Positions 14,340 through 26,795 are shown, numbered from the stretch's first letter. The stretch is DNA of 64,000 nt from Piscicola geometra (GCA_943735955.1 OX030959.1:3984217-4048216); one strand, 5' to 3'. The notes: generated from the letters alone by a model not told the origin. A program made the numbers and translations.

Positions 14340-14770
14340 CTAAATGACGCAGATAACAATCAATGCGCCTAAGAGCTATCTAATCCTATTCAGCAATTTG
14401 ACATTTGAATCCCATTGCCCTCTCCTCAAAACACCGAACCACTCCAATCACTTACAACTCATAGGCTATAAGAAAGCAACGAGGCTGATACAACAGAAGG
14501 CATCTTCACGGCACACCATGATGCATCTAGAGTATCTCAGACGACTTAGCGATTCCGGGAAGGGCGCATTCACACTTATCGCTGCATCTTATTTATGCCC
14601 GAGATCGTCTTATCAATCCTCCGCCTAATCCACCTTGTCTCAGACGTTTTTTCCCGCCTAAATAACACCTCGTAATCTCGCCATCATGACTCTGCACATC
14701 AGCAAAATGTGTGTGTGTGGCATCTGCCTTGCCATCTACCCAACGCCTGGCTCGCAACGCTGCAATTTTT
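14340..14770. promoter_or_regulatory. Candidate regulatory island
   Basis: A 430-bp block of balanced composition with no repeat structure. Short motifs include two TAATCC bicoid/Otx-class sites (about 14380 and 14625) and TTTATG (about 14592). A 94-codon frame covers part of it but has no domain and no good splice context, so I treat the block as non-coding. Confidence 0.2.
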
Positions 14771-15259
14771 TGACTCGATACAAAACAATCAGGTACAGTG
14801 TGTTTTGAAACTATTTAGAAAAATGGATTTCTACATGAAACAGTATATTGTTTTTTAAAGAGATAACCTTCAAAAATGTTGCAAAAGGATTATGCGATAC
14901 AGCAATATACTCCAGTGAGTGTGTTAAGTTTAAGCGATAAAAAATTTGATTCATAGAACAAGGCAAAACCATTTTAATTTTTTTTTCTAGAAACCTCGTA
15001 TAAACGAATTGTATACGAGACATGACACCCATTGTACAAGCTAGAGTATCAAAATTAACATCACAAAAACTTTACAATGAAAATGCCAACATGTTTTAAA
15101 TAATGCTGCTATTGTCGCCGAAAAAAAGTTCAAAAGTTTAAAATGAAATCCGATGGTTAGAAGCTCGATCATCACTCGTCACTGAAAACTTGCAGAAAAC
15201 ACTTTTTCTCGAGAAAAGTTTCTTTGGAAGAAAAATTAAAGCTTAATTCAGTAAATAAA

Positions 15260-15434
15260 ATAATGATAATAATAATGACGAGCATTATTATAGTGGCGTA
15301 TAACCCCAACAGGCTTTCAGGTCACTTAAGCTGCAAATTTTTCAATCTGCGCATATGCTTGCATTCGAACCTAGGACCATCAACCGTTGATCGAGCCAAG
15401 AGTCGTTACACACTTGGCTACCCATTCACCCAAT
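15260..15434 (-). mobile_element. tRNA-derived SINE, copy A
   Basis: On the minus strand this reads as a tRNA-like head (box A-like GGGTAGCCAAGTG; box B-like GGTTCGAATGC, plus-strand 15361-15371), a body ending near GCCACTATAATAATGC, and an ATT-rich tail at about 15260-15275. The same order of blocks occurs at 26796-26975 and 35586-35767. The head resembles RNA polymerase III internal promoters of tRNA-derived SINEs. No coding capacity, as expected. Confidence 0.7.
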
Positions 15435-16810
15435 ACTGTAATGTCAGCAACGTTGAATAAGCATCTTTAAGCTTTTATTTCCCAGCTCTTAAAACTGTAT
15501 AATATGGAATATTTAAAGACGCAGCACAACACATTAAAAAGTTCTCAAACTAGCTTAAACCAAAATACATTTGAAAGTAAATAATTTAAAAAGTAATTAA
15601 GCTCCGAAAGTTATCATTAACAAGATATCACAATTAAAAAACAAAATTATATTTTGCTGCAAAATTAGAAAACAATAAAAAAAACTCTTCTTTTTATTTC
15701 TAGTCTCTAAATGTGTTTATGGCTGCTCTGGCATTGCAAATAAGTCATTAAAAAGCACGTGTTTAAATGTAAATTTATCCTCTCTTGCTACTATGTTTTA
15801 CTGTCGACTTATAAAATTCTTTATTCGAGGTTTTGTTCTTAAATGACATTTCTGTTCTAAAATAAATTTATATTTATAAACAAATTGGATTATTTATTTA
15901 AACAAAACTATATTTTATGTATCTTTTTATTGCTATAGTGCAAAAAAATTATTGTAAAAAAATGTTTAAAATCTATTTTTTGTTTATTGAACTAAAAAAA
16001 TAAAGATAAAAACTTATAAAAAGTTATATCTATCATAATACTATAAGAATATAGTTTAAAATAAAACATGGTAAAGTTTACTAAAGAATTTTTGAACAAA
16101 ACGATTTTGTTTTTTTTCCTTAGAAAACCGTTTGCATTAATAGTAAATGTGTATAAATAGCAGCAAAGCAAATTTGTAGTTTTTAATTAGATTCATATGA
16201 AATTAAGACACTTTAAACAAATTATAACATTCAAATTGAAATTAAACTAAACTTGAAAATGTAAGTTTTAATCTTACTTTTTAATGCTTTCATCTCTCTG
16301 AATGCCTTTAGATTAGTTTTTTAAATAAATAAAATAGAGTTTTGAACTAAAATGTAAAATTAAATTAACAACTTACATTAAACTTTATGACTTTTTCAAC
16401 TTCTATATAGTTTAGGGGACAACTACTAAAGCAAGTTCTTTTGAAGACGAAGCAATGGAAATACTCATTTTGCATCAAAATTCTAAATAGCATTTTCCTA
16501 TTTCACGTGAATACACAATGGAATGACAAGTTGTGTATTCTTTGTGTTATAATATTTAAAGGGACCAGTGTAAATTTAGTGCAAACTGTTTTCTAGTAAT
16601 GGACATGTTTTTGTCAGTAATAATTTTTACAAATAATAAAGCTGTTTGATCAATTTTTACTCAAAAAATTAACTTTCTCGATTTTAAAATTCAATTTACT
16701 TATTTTGGTTCATTGATATTTATAAGTGTATATATTATAACGTTTTAAGTTAGATTTTCTAAAAATATTCAATAAAAAATAATTATTACTGTTAATACCT
16801 TTTTTAAAAG
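15435..16810. other. AT-rich intergenic DNA
   Basis: No exon, repeat array or transposon recognised between the SINE copy and the Asn/Gln-rich frame. Several long A and T runs. Confidence 0.4.
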
Positions 16811-17426
16811 AACTAAAACAAACCAAATAGTAAGCAATCAACAACAACAAAATGAAAACAACACAAATCAAAGTACAATTTTTAACAACAGTCAACAACC
16901 AGCTACTGATTCACCACTACAAATTCAAATCAATAAGGATCGCAACATTAAAAAAACCGCCACCACACCATCAAAGAAACTGACTAAAACACCCTCAAAA
17001 CTTATAATATCAAACTTGTTAAATCAAAATATCAACAACAACAAAAAGCAAAAACAATTCATTAACAAAACTACAACAACAACCACACTGCCAGTTACAA
17101 ACGCACTAGCAACAACAACATCCAAACTCCCAAAAACTACATTCCCAACAAAATCCCCACCACCGTACGACAACAACGACCACACTCCAACAACCACAAC
17201 AACAACTACACTCCAACAACCACAACAACCACAACAACAACAACACTCCAACAACCACAACAACAACTACAACTACAACAACCACACTCCAACAACCACA
17301 ACAACCACAACAACAACAACACTCCAACAACCACAACAACAACCACACACGGAAACAACCACTCTGTCCGACACTACCACAGCCACTTCCGCGGTGGCTG
17401 GCAAGTGTGACGGCCACATAGTTTGA
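16811..17426 (+). CDS. Possible exon of an Asn/Gln/Thr-rich protein
   Basis: A frame of about 205 codons stays open to a TAG at 17424-17426. It can begin at a splice acceptor (CTTTTTTAAAAG, ending 16810). The first half is complex low-polarity sequence rich in Asn, Gln, Lys and Thr; it includes the stretch TTTSKLPKTTFPTKSPPPYD before a CAACCA/CAACAA repeat takes over. No known domain. The repeat section (about 17160-17345) could keep a frame open by chance, so the support is the non-repeat first 350 bp and the acceptor. No upstream exon or start codon was found. It may be a disordered-protein exon or chance. Confidence 0.3.
17165..17345. repeat. (CAACCA/CAACAA)n repeat
   Basis: Imperfect CAA-based repeat with a recurring CACTCCAACAACCACAAC block. 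It overlaps the possible Asn/Gln/Thr-rich exon. Confidence 0.8.
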
Positions 17427-18276
17427 TCACCAAGCCTTATTTCCGAGTGGCGATACCCCCACCCCCTCCCTGGGAGCCATTTAGGCGTGTCTCACGTGAC
17501 TTTGTAAAAGACTGGTTGTATAGATGAGTGTTTGTGTGTGTGTGTGGGTTGGTGAATGTGTATTTTGAGCTATTTTTTTATAGTTTTTCATTTTAAACAA
17601 AAATTCTTTGATGATGTTGTATGTGTGTGAGCGTGGATAGATATGGGGTCCTAAGTGTGAGTGGTTAGCTGGGCGTGCATGGTTGCAATTTGATGTGGTT
17701 TGGTGTGCATTGTTAGGTGTGGAGAGAACGCTGAGTGTGGCCGCAAATGGAGATGGCTATGAAGGTTTATTCGTTTGGTGAATGAGTGCATGAAAATAGA
17801 AATAGACTGTTTTGTATAAAATAGATTTGATAGATGGTTGTAAGGATACATAACTGGATGGGTGGTTGAAGGAATAGATAAGTGGACTGAAGGTTGAAGG
17901 GATAGATAAGAGGATAGGTAAAAGAAGATGTGAGGGATGGGTAAGGGAAAGAAATATGTATTAAAAGATGAATGTGTGATTGGATCAGTAAATGCAAGTT
18001 GAGAAGACGGATGCAAAAATAACTTTTAGTTTTCATTTTCATGCATCAAATAACTTTGATAAATTTTTTTCCATTCTAAGTCTTAATTCCACATTATAGT
18101 TAGAGTCCTTAAGCCCTTGTAATCGTACTTTTCTTATACTTCCTATTTTCTCCTTTGGATTCAAGGAAATTTTTTCCTACGTTTTTTTCAACGTTTTTTT
18201 CTTTTGTTTTTTTTCTTCAGTTAGCAAATGACAACCAAATGACTTTCCATTACGTTTACCTGCCTAATGCGGTTTG

Positions 18277-18598
18277 TTGGATGCTTGTGTCTGCTTAGCT
18301 GGATGCTTGTGTCTGCATAGCTGGATGCTTGTGTCTGCTTAGTTGGATGCTTGTGTCTGCTTAGTTGGATGCTTGTGTCTGCTTAGTTGGATGCTTGTGT
18401 CTGCTTAGTTGGATGCTTGTGTCTGCTTAGCTGGATGCTTGTGTCTGCTTAGCTGGATGCTTGTGTCTGCTTAGTTGGATGCTTGTGTCTGCTTAGTTGG
18501 ATGCTTGTGTCTGCATAGCTGGATGCTTGTGTCTGCTTAGTTGGATGCTTGTGTCTGCTTAGTTGGATGCTTGTGTCTGCTTAGTTGGATGCTTGTGT
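18277..18598. repeat. 22-bp minisatellite, 15 copies
   Basis: Fifteen head-to-tail copies of a 22-bp unit TGGATGCTTGTGTCTGCTTA followed by GT or GC. Copies differ at only two positions (GCTTAGT, GCTTAGC or GCATAGC), so the array is young or homogenised. It is not coding. Confidence 0.95.
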
Positions 18599-19784
18599 TC
18601 TGTTAATTAGATGGTTGGCTGGATGATTAGATGGATAGCTGGTAGGATGACTTTCTAGGCGTTTGGTAGAGATTTAATTTCTGAAAATGTTAATTTTAAA
18701 CTATATAAATTTAATTTGTTAAACTTTTTATTTTACAATTTCAGAATCCTAAAATTAATTGATGCTTTCTAAAACGAAATATAGCTGTTGATATTCTATT
18801 GTTATCATTGCATTGTCATTTCAATGTTTCATTAATGTTGTGATTTTCTACATATTTATATATAAAAAATTCCAACAACAAATTTATTTCTTAATTTTTA
18901 CATTTTTTCACATTCAACATTTTTTCCTTAAATCAAACTATTAAAATCTAATTTCAAATACCAAAATGTTGGTATTAAGTCATAAACATTAATAGAATTC
19001 CAAGAATAATACTTCAAAAGGGGCTTCAAGCCATTTTAGTGACAAGGAAATGAAGCCAACAGGCAGAGTGACAACCGATGAAAATGACGGAAGTTTTAAG
19101 GGCAGTAGAACACTTATGCACTTTTAATCGATAACCGCTATTAAATACTTGGCTTTATTTATGCCCTGCTGTAAGTGCTTTTCTTTTTTTATAGTTTTAT
19201 GTTTTTTTTGCTAGAGTTTTTTTAACAATTTATTTTCATGTTCATGTTTTTATTCCCAGATTTTAAAGTGCATTTCGTTTTGATTTATGGAGAAAGATTT
19301 TGCTTTTTAATTCAACCTTTTTTGTGCGGTATTAAATGTTTAGCTTATTAAATAAGTAAATAAACTTTCAAGAATCTTAATAAAACTGTTTTACGTAAAA
19401 TATCTGGTTTAATTGCATTTTTTACATTACTTTTTACGATAACTTAAAATATAGAATTATCATTACTTCAACTTAAATTATGAATTTACAAATTCATAAC
19501 ATTGTAAACTTTACATTATTTAAAATTAACTCATGGGTAAATAAAAATCCAAATTACATACTTAATGATTATAGAATTTCTCCAGCACATCATGCAATAC
19601 ATTACCTAATGTGATTTACAACTGCTGCAGGCGACCTTAACGCCTTTCTATAGGGCTACAATCACCTTGGAACCTTGGTGTTTTGGAAACTTCAATTATT
19701 TCAAAGATCAAAAGTCGCTTAGATGTTACTTAAATGATCGTTAATTAAAGTTAACTGCCACCGAAACAACAGTTTTACTACACA

Positions 19785-20034
19785 CGCACAGACATACATA
19801 CACACACACACGAATACACACACAAACACACAACACAAACCCACACACAAACAAATGCACACACATACACACACACACACACACAAACAAACAAACACGC
19901 ACACATAAACACAATCACACACAAACACACACACACAAACACAAACACACGCAAACAAATGCACACACATACATACAAACACACACATACACACAAACAC
20001 ACACATAAACACACACACAAACTCACACACACAC
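19785..20034. repeat. Imperfect (CA)n tract
   Basis: CA repeat broken by CAAA, CATA and CGCA units over about 250 bp. Cys/Val frames on the minus strand are artefacts. Confidence 0.9.
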
Positions 20035-20261
20035 CGTTTTCGTCTTTGATAAAAGGGCAGTCGATTTTTACATTAATATATTTTTGAAGAATCTATTTCA
20101 TTTTAAAATGTTTATACTTTTCATACATTTTAAACATCTTTTTTCAATTTTTCTTATACAATTTTGTCTCTTTTTTCATAGAAGCGTAAAATGCATAAGG
20201 CGCAATTTTGTGTTTCAATTATTTTACTCTCACAAATATTTCAGTACCGAAACCACGATTG

Positions 20262-20666
20262 CCGCCAATCCATCATCACTCTCACCATCATCACTATCAT
20301 CATTATCATCACCACCACCACTATCATCATCATCATCATCATCACCACCACCACCGTCATCATCATCATCATAATCAAGACCACTTGTTAATTACTTTCA
20401 GGCTTGGAGGCTATGCAGAAAGACTGGACAAGCCGTCATGCGCTTGCATCATATTTCCAACTTACTTATTCAGTCTCCGCCCTCGTCACCATCATCATCA
20501 ACATCATCTTCAACATCATCATCATCATCAACATCATCATCAACATCAACATCTTCAACATCAACATCATCATCAACATCATCATCATCATCATCATCAA
20601 CATCATCATCATCAACATCATCATCATCAACATCATCATCATCAAAATCATCATCATCATCAAAAT
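20262..20666. repeat. (CAT/CAC)n trinucleotide tract, left part
   Basis: Two CAT/CAC blocks (20262-20380 and 20480-20666) separated by about 100 bp of unique DNA. The second block resumes at 21714 on the far side of the hAT-like element, showing the element inserted into the microsatellite. Confidence 0.9.
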
Positions 20667-21713
20667 TAGAGACCGACCGAAACAGATATTCTTATTTCGG
20701 CCGAAACCGAAATTAGGCCGAAATTAAAATCCCATTTTCGGCCGAAACCGAAATTAAGCCGAAATTGAATATCAATTTTCGGCCGAAGCCGAAATTAAAC
20801 CGAAATTGTAATAAGATTTTCGGCCGAAACCGAAATTTTTTCCAACTTTTATTATAAATGAAAAAATAGTATTTAACGATGACAATGCCAGTTTAATAAG
20901 TAAATTCAAACAAGCGTATATTTTAAGCCAAAAATAAAAGTTTTTCAACAACAAACATTTTTTGTTGTTGACAGGCTTTGCTTTGGTCAGACTGACATTT
21001 TGTAAAAAACTTCCAAATAGGATTCAACGACATTCTCACAATTTATTTTTGAACTAATTAATCGAAGCCAAATCTTCTCGTTCTTTCGAATTATATATAG
21101 TGTTTTTCAAAGAATGGATACCTAGAATTCCACATGCTTGTATATCATATTCGAACAATTAGTCTTATGTCACCAATAAATCAATTAACCACCATATCTA
21201 AAAGATATCTAATAGAGATGAGAATCAAACCCAAACTTAATAATTCAAGTTCGATTGAGGATATACAAATACTTACTTTTGACAATAACATTTTGTTAAA
21301 CAAATGTTTTGAAAATTAGAATTTGCTTAAAAAAAGTTTTGTTAAATATCATCATTGAACGTATGCCAATTACTTAAATTTCAAATAAATGATTGTTGTT
21401 CCAGATGCTTGTATATGTTATTCGAATAATTGGACTGATGACACCCATAAATCAATCAACCACGATAACTAATAGATATATAATAGAGAATCGAACCCGA
21501 ACTTAATAGTTCGATTGAATATACAGATATATCAGATAAACTACATAAATAAATAAAAATTTAGGGTTTTCGGTAAATATGAGATCCATTTCGGCCGAAA
21601 CCGAATTTGAGCCGAAATTAAAAAACTATTTTCGGCCGAAACCGAAAAATTGCCGAAATAAGAAAATTTGCAATTTCGGCGCCGAAACCGAACCGAATTT
21701 CGGTCGGTCTCTA
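20667..21713. mobile_element. Non-autonomous hAT-like DNA transposon
   Basis: A 1,047-bp element with terminal inverted repeats TAGAGACCGACCGAAA at the left and its complement TTTCGGTCGGTCTCTA at the right. Flanking 8-mers ATCAAAAT (20659-20666) and ATCAACAT (21714-21721) match at seven of eight positions, as expected for an aged hAT target-site duplication. Both subterminal regions carry reiterated TTTCGGCCGAAACCGAAATT motifs (left spacing about 41 bp). The interior holds two diverged copies of a roughly 130-bp block (21135-21271 and 21407-21531). No transposase frame is present, so movement would depend on a transposase elsewhere. The ends and layout resemble the element at 54504-55890. Confidence 0.8.
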
Positions 21714-22076
21714 ATCAACATCATCATCATCATTATCATTATACGCATCTTTATTATAATTATGTCATAGTTTTTATATTCTTTACCTATGTCAGCATTG
21801 TCAACATTACAACAACTACCCCTCTATCTCTCTATCGAGACCAATCAGCACATCATCACAACTACACAACCATCAAAACTATCCTCATAATTATCATCAT
21901 CATCATCATCAAGACCATCATCATCATCTTTTTCTTCTTCTTCTTCTGCTTATTGGTTGTCATGGCAACATCACGAATAATTATTTCTCAACGGAAATAC
22001 ATTACGTCTGATTATTGGATGGTCGGCATATAATTTGAACACAGAAACATCGCATCTTCTTCTTTTTTGATCCATC

Positions 22077-22440
22077 CGTCCATTCATCCACTCGTCCATG
22101 CATCCATTTATATATCCATCTATCCATCCATCCATCCATCCATCCATCCATCCACCCGTCCATTTCATCCATCCATCCATCCATCCACCCGTCCATTTCA
22201 TCCATTCATCCATCCATCCATCCATCCACCCGTCCATTTCATCCATCCATCCATCCGTCCACCCGTCCATTTCATCCATCCATCCACCCGTCCATTTCAT
22301 TTATCCATCCATCCATCCACCCGTCCATTCCATCTATCCATCCATCCATCCACCCGTTCATTTCATCCATCCATCCATCCATCCACCCGTCCATTTCATC
22401 CATCCATCCATCCATCCACCCGTCCATTTCATCCATCGAC
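22077..22440. repeat. CCAT-based minisatellite with CCACCCGTCCATTTCAT units
   Basis: CCAT repeats punctuated regularly by CCACCCGTCCATTTCAT, giving higher-order units of about 28-40 bp. Trp/Met/Asp and Ile/His/Pro frames over it are not genes. Confidence 0.9.
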
Positions 22441-23599
22441 CTATCACTCTTTTTTATATCCATCTATTCATCCAGTTTCTTAGTCTTCTTATTTCATAAC
22501 TTTATTATCTTTAAGGTTATTATTCAGAAAGTATGTTGACTAGATTCTTTTTATAACATTAAAAATTATTTTTACTTATAATATAACTTCAAATTATTTT
22601 TATTTTTGATATATTAATATTATATAACGCCTTTTAAATAAATAATATAAAATACTTTTTGAAGCTTTATGCTGGCTTGGATTATACTTTGAATGTAAAT
22701 TTTAGCGATTTTGAACAAAGATTATAATTTCAAATATCTTATTCTATATTTTGAAGGTTTTCTTTTTGCTTTTATGGATTTTTAAAATTTACTTTCACTC
22801 TTCTCAGAAATTGTGTTTTTCTTTTATTTGTATCTATTTTTAATTTATTTGAATATTTATATTATATATTTCATTACTATAAAGCATAAATGAAATTTCA
22901 ATAATAAATATTAAATAAAAATAAAATTAATCAAAGCACAAATATAAACTTTAAAATGGATAAATGGTTTAGGAATGAATGAAAAAAAGAATAAATAGAT
23001 GGATAGATAGTGATGAATTATTTTAGAGATTTATAAGTCTGATATCTAGAAACGCTTTATTTGCTGGAAAATACAACATTTTCAAGGTAAAATTTTGTGA
23101 AAATAAAAGTAATTCCCAACGTCTTTATTGTTTCACCACAGCTTCCAACCACTCCACTCGCTCATCATATCATGAAGCTAATTGTTTCATGCTTTTACAA
23201 TAAAAAACTTTTTGTATAAGTTATAGATAAAGATTTAAATGATTTTCTTTTATTTATCAATGAATATTGATATGATTTTTGGGCAGTTGTAATATTTTGA
23301 AACCTTTCTATTAGGCAACTACATTTGTTTAAAACAACTTATCACTCAAGTTGAGAATAGATTTTGTCTCAACATGTTTTGACCTTTTCAATCAAGTGTT
23401 ATGATAATAAATAAATAAATTTACATTTTTGTTTACTTAAATAAATATGTTGAGTGTTTTAATTTTCATTTAGTTCAACAATATTATTTTTATAAATTAC
23501 AAAAATAGTTTTGCCTGTTAGATAAACACAAGCTATAATTTCTAATTCGATTGTTTATATTCAAATAAAATTATCTTGACCGCATGCTTATTCATCAAA
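22441..23599. other. AT-rich intergenic DNA upstream of the zinc-finger gene
   Basis: No exon recognised. Any 5' exon or promoter of the downstream gene would lie here, but no clear start, TATA box or CpG-rich promoter is visible. Confidence 0.4.
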
Positions 23600-26290
23600 A
23601 TGAAGAATGAGAGCGTTTTATATACGTTTGAATTTGAATTATCGGCTGAAATATTGTCAAAATTGACTTGCAATTCTCCAATTGAAGAGATCTGGGATGG
23701 CAATGCGTTGGACCTGACCGGCAACAATGATCAATCTGACATTAGGCACTCTGTCAGCCTCGTCAAAACTGAAATATCTTTTCCGAAATTCATTTTTCAA
23801 AGTTAGCAGATAAAAAAATTATTCATTTGAATTGGTAGCTCTTCTCAGTGTGAATTAGCGATAATAATGAGTTTAAAATGAAATATAGATTTATCTTATT
23901 ATATCTGTTTTATATTATATATTTTTCCAAAGCATTAAACCACAGATAATTCTTTTACAAATGAACTAAAATAAATTATTACTATAGAGATTTATTTCTT
24001 TTTTCAGTATTCTCAGAAAAAGTGTCTAAAAAAGCATCTGAAAACGAAGAATTAAAAACAACTATAGACAACTTCCAGCAGACAGATGAACAAATACAAA
24101 AATCGTTTGAGCACCTCTCCCAACAAACAGATGAACAAATACAAAAATCATTTGAGCACCTATCCCAACAGACAGAGTTAAAAGTCCACTCGGACATTCA
24201 TCAGCAGACGGAAATCTCGACAGACCATTCAGAAAGCCAGACAACCATTCAGGAGTTCAGTGACAATGGCAATCAGACGACAACTCTTGAACTCGTGCAC
24301 ACCGCCTCAAACACCAATCAGAGTCGCATGCTGCAGACCGAGGCAGCCACCCTCACCAACCATAACCTGGGCAGTCTCAGAGATGCTGAATCGATGGCGG
24401 GTGTCGATCAGGTTGACAATATGTGTCAGGCGACAAGTGAAGTTGAAGAAAGAGCCTGTCAAAACTCTGTAGAGGTGGTTGATGCTCTAATGCAAACATG
24501 CCCCTCAGTCGAGGAAACTTCAATGCAGACTGATGAACAGACATTCGCGAGCACCGAGATGCAAACAAGCACCAGCATGGCTACGGAGACTGAAGCATCC
24601 ACACAAGCAAGCACCGAAACGACAGAAAAAGAAAGTCAGATCACCATCAACACAAGTCACAACGACTCCCAAACCATCAACGGTTGTCTGTACAGCATCG
24701 ACGAAGAGACTCAAGCCGGGGTTTTGACGTCGAACGACGAGAGTCAAACCGAGGCAGACGTCTGTGACAAAGACACCACCACTGAGCAGAACCTCCTCTC
24801 GCAAAGGTCAGCCACCACGCAGGCTGGCGTCGAAATGCTCACACAAGCGCAACAGACCACTATATGTGGCCTCAACTTCTCAGATATGAGTATTCTCAAG
24901 CAGGTACAGGGGGTGGGTGGTTTCTGACATGGGTTGTTCTAATGGTGAATTTTACTAAACCATTTTGTAAACCAAGAGTGAATTGGTTACTGTATGTAAA
25001 CAAGAAACACACACACACTCCAAAATTTTTAATTCATCTTAAACCTACATTAACCCAGCCAAAAAACACAAAAACAAAAACACCCCCAGATGGAGTCAGA
25101 GGACGAGCGACTGAACACCTCGCAACTCCAGTCCGACGTCGATCCTCCCAAGATCTTCCTCAACTCCACCCTCGACCACTCCGTTGACACCTCTTTCTCT
25201 GTAGCCCCGTCGAGGGATGACGTGGCCTCCCAAACCGACCCGGTCACCATCATCATCGGGGATGCTAGTTTCCTGGTGGAGAAACTCAAAATGTCGGCTA
25301 GGAATTCATCTAAGGTTTGCTCGGGAGGGAGGGTCAGGAGGGAGAGGAAGGTAGGGTTGGTGGAAAGGGGGTTTTTGTGAGAGTGTGATTGAGTAGCAGT
25401 ATGGTGTGGTTGATATGGGGGTGTAGCGTGGTGACTATAGGGATGTGGTGTGTTTGTGGTTGCTATAGGGATGTGGTGATGACATGAGCTTATGACGCTC
25501 CAAAGGTGTTATGACAAATGTCAACATTGCTTCTTTTCCTTTCCAGGTTACCACGTCAGGTAATGAGATCGAGATAGAGTTGAGTGTTGATAATGATCAA
25601 GCTGTCAAGGATGAACCAGTACAGGAACAGCAACAACAATATCAACAACAAAATAAGCAACAACCCAAAAAATCTCAACAACAACAACAACAGCAACCAA
25701 ACAAGCAGCAACAACAACAAAAGACGCAACAAGTTAGAGAAAGAACTCTTCAACAACAACAACAACAACACTCAGCATTGAAACCAAGACTTGGAGCTGG
25801 TGGTGGTGTGCGTATGAGAATGCCGGTGACGCCAACAACAACCCTCAACAACAACAACAACAACCATCAATCACCATCCATTCGTGCAGCAGCAGCGGCA
25901 ACAAAAGCGACCACAGAATCGCTTTTCAGTTGTCCATTTTGCAGCCTCAACTTCTCCGAGTCGCCAGCCCTTTACGAGCATTTGAGCGACGCGCACAAAC
26001 TCGACACGCAGTCGAAATGGCGCAAGTCTCAGGGCAGAGAAGGTAAAACGATCATTCCCAAGGCGAACCAAACGCCCAAGAGCAACACTAAGAAAAAGGC
26101 GCTTGCTGCTGGTGCTTCTAGTGCCACAACCACACCCACTGCTACGCCGTCTAGTGCCACGTCTCACAGTCCATCCATCAGCACGGATGGAGGCGTCAAA
26201 AGAAAAGCTGGTGGTGCAGCAGGGGCTGCTAGTGGTGGTGGTGCCAAGGTACCACGGCTGGATGATGAGGCCAAGGCGGTTGTCAAGTGA
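23600..26290 (+). CDS. Gln/Thr-rich protein with a C-terminal C2H2 zinc finger, function unknown
   Basis: Four exons join in frame: 23600-23801, 24008-24903, 25090-25314 and 25547-26290, giving 688 residues if the ATG at 23600 is the start (an upstream exon cannot be excluded). The N-terminal ~70 residues are well mixed but match nothing I recognise. Residues from about 70 to 365 are acidic, rich in Gln, Thr and Ser, and carry a 15-residue tandem duplication (unit QQTDEQIQKSFEHLS, DNA from 24076) plus many xQT motifs (SMQTDE, EMQTST, ESQTEA, ASQTDP). Exon 4 begins with Gln-rich CAA tracts and then contains a single C2H2 finger (CPFC, then 12 residues, then HLSDAH), followed by a basic Ser/Thr/Ala-rich tail with a KRKAGG-type patch that could be a nuclear signal. 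A DNA- or RNA-binding or scaffold role is plausible; the QT-repeats resemble dynein light chain LC8 ligands (inference). A polyadenylation signal follows at 26755. Confidence 0.72.
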
Positions 26291-26754
26291 TGGAGTATTT
26301 GTAATTTATTATTATAATTCTATTTAGTATAATTTGTATTAGTTATAATTTTATCTATTATTAGTATTTTATTTAGTATAATTATTTTTTTACGAAATCA
26401 GTTTTTATGATTGTTTTGAGTTTATTTAAGTGAAATATTAGGTTTATTTATTTTTGTTTTTTTTGTTAAGTTTTAGTGTTTCATTACAGTATTAATGGCA
26501 TGTTAGTAGTTATTATTTTTCTTCATAGCATGAAAGTATCTATCAAAAAAATACTTTTTTAAGATTAAGGTACAATTATTTGATGTCTTTTATATATATT
26601 TTGAAAGTTTTTTTCACATGTTTATGTTCAAAAGATGGCTCTCTGAATTATGACTCGTGTTTTGGAAGTTATTCTATAATATTTTGCATAAATCAATGAA
26701 TTAAATTTTCATGAATAACAGTTTTTAATCTATTTATGCAAATATAATTTATTA

Positions 26755-26760
26755 AATAAA
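26755..26760 (+). promoter_or_regulatory. Polyadenylation signal of the zinc-finger gene
   Basis: AATAAA about 465 bp after the stop codon, the first canonical hexamer on the plus strand in the 3' flank that I noticed. Confidence 0.5.
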
Positions 26761-26795
26761 GTTTTATTTGTTTTTTAAACTCGATTGACTATTTA

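Larger units (their letters stand above)
17427..20261. other. Intergenic DNA
   Basis: No gene seen. Contains a GT-rich patch near 17530-17550, GGAT-type degenerate repeats at about 17810-17990, the 22-bp minisatellite and the imperfect CA repeat listed separately; the rest is AT-rich. Confidence 0.45.
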
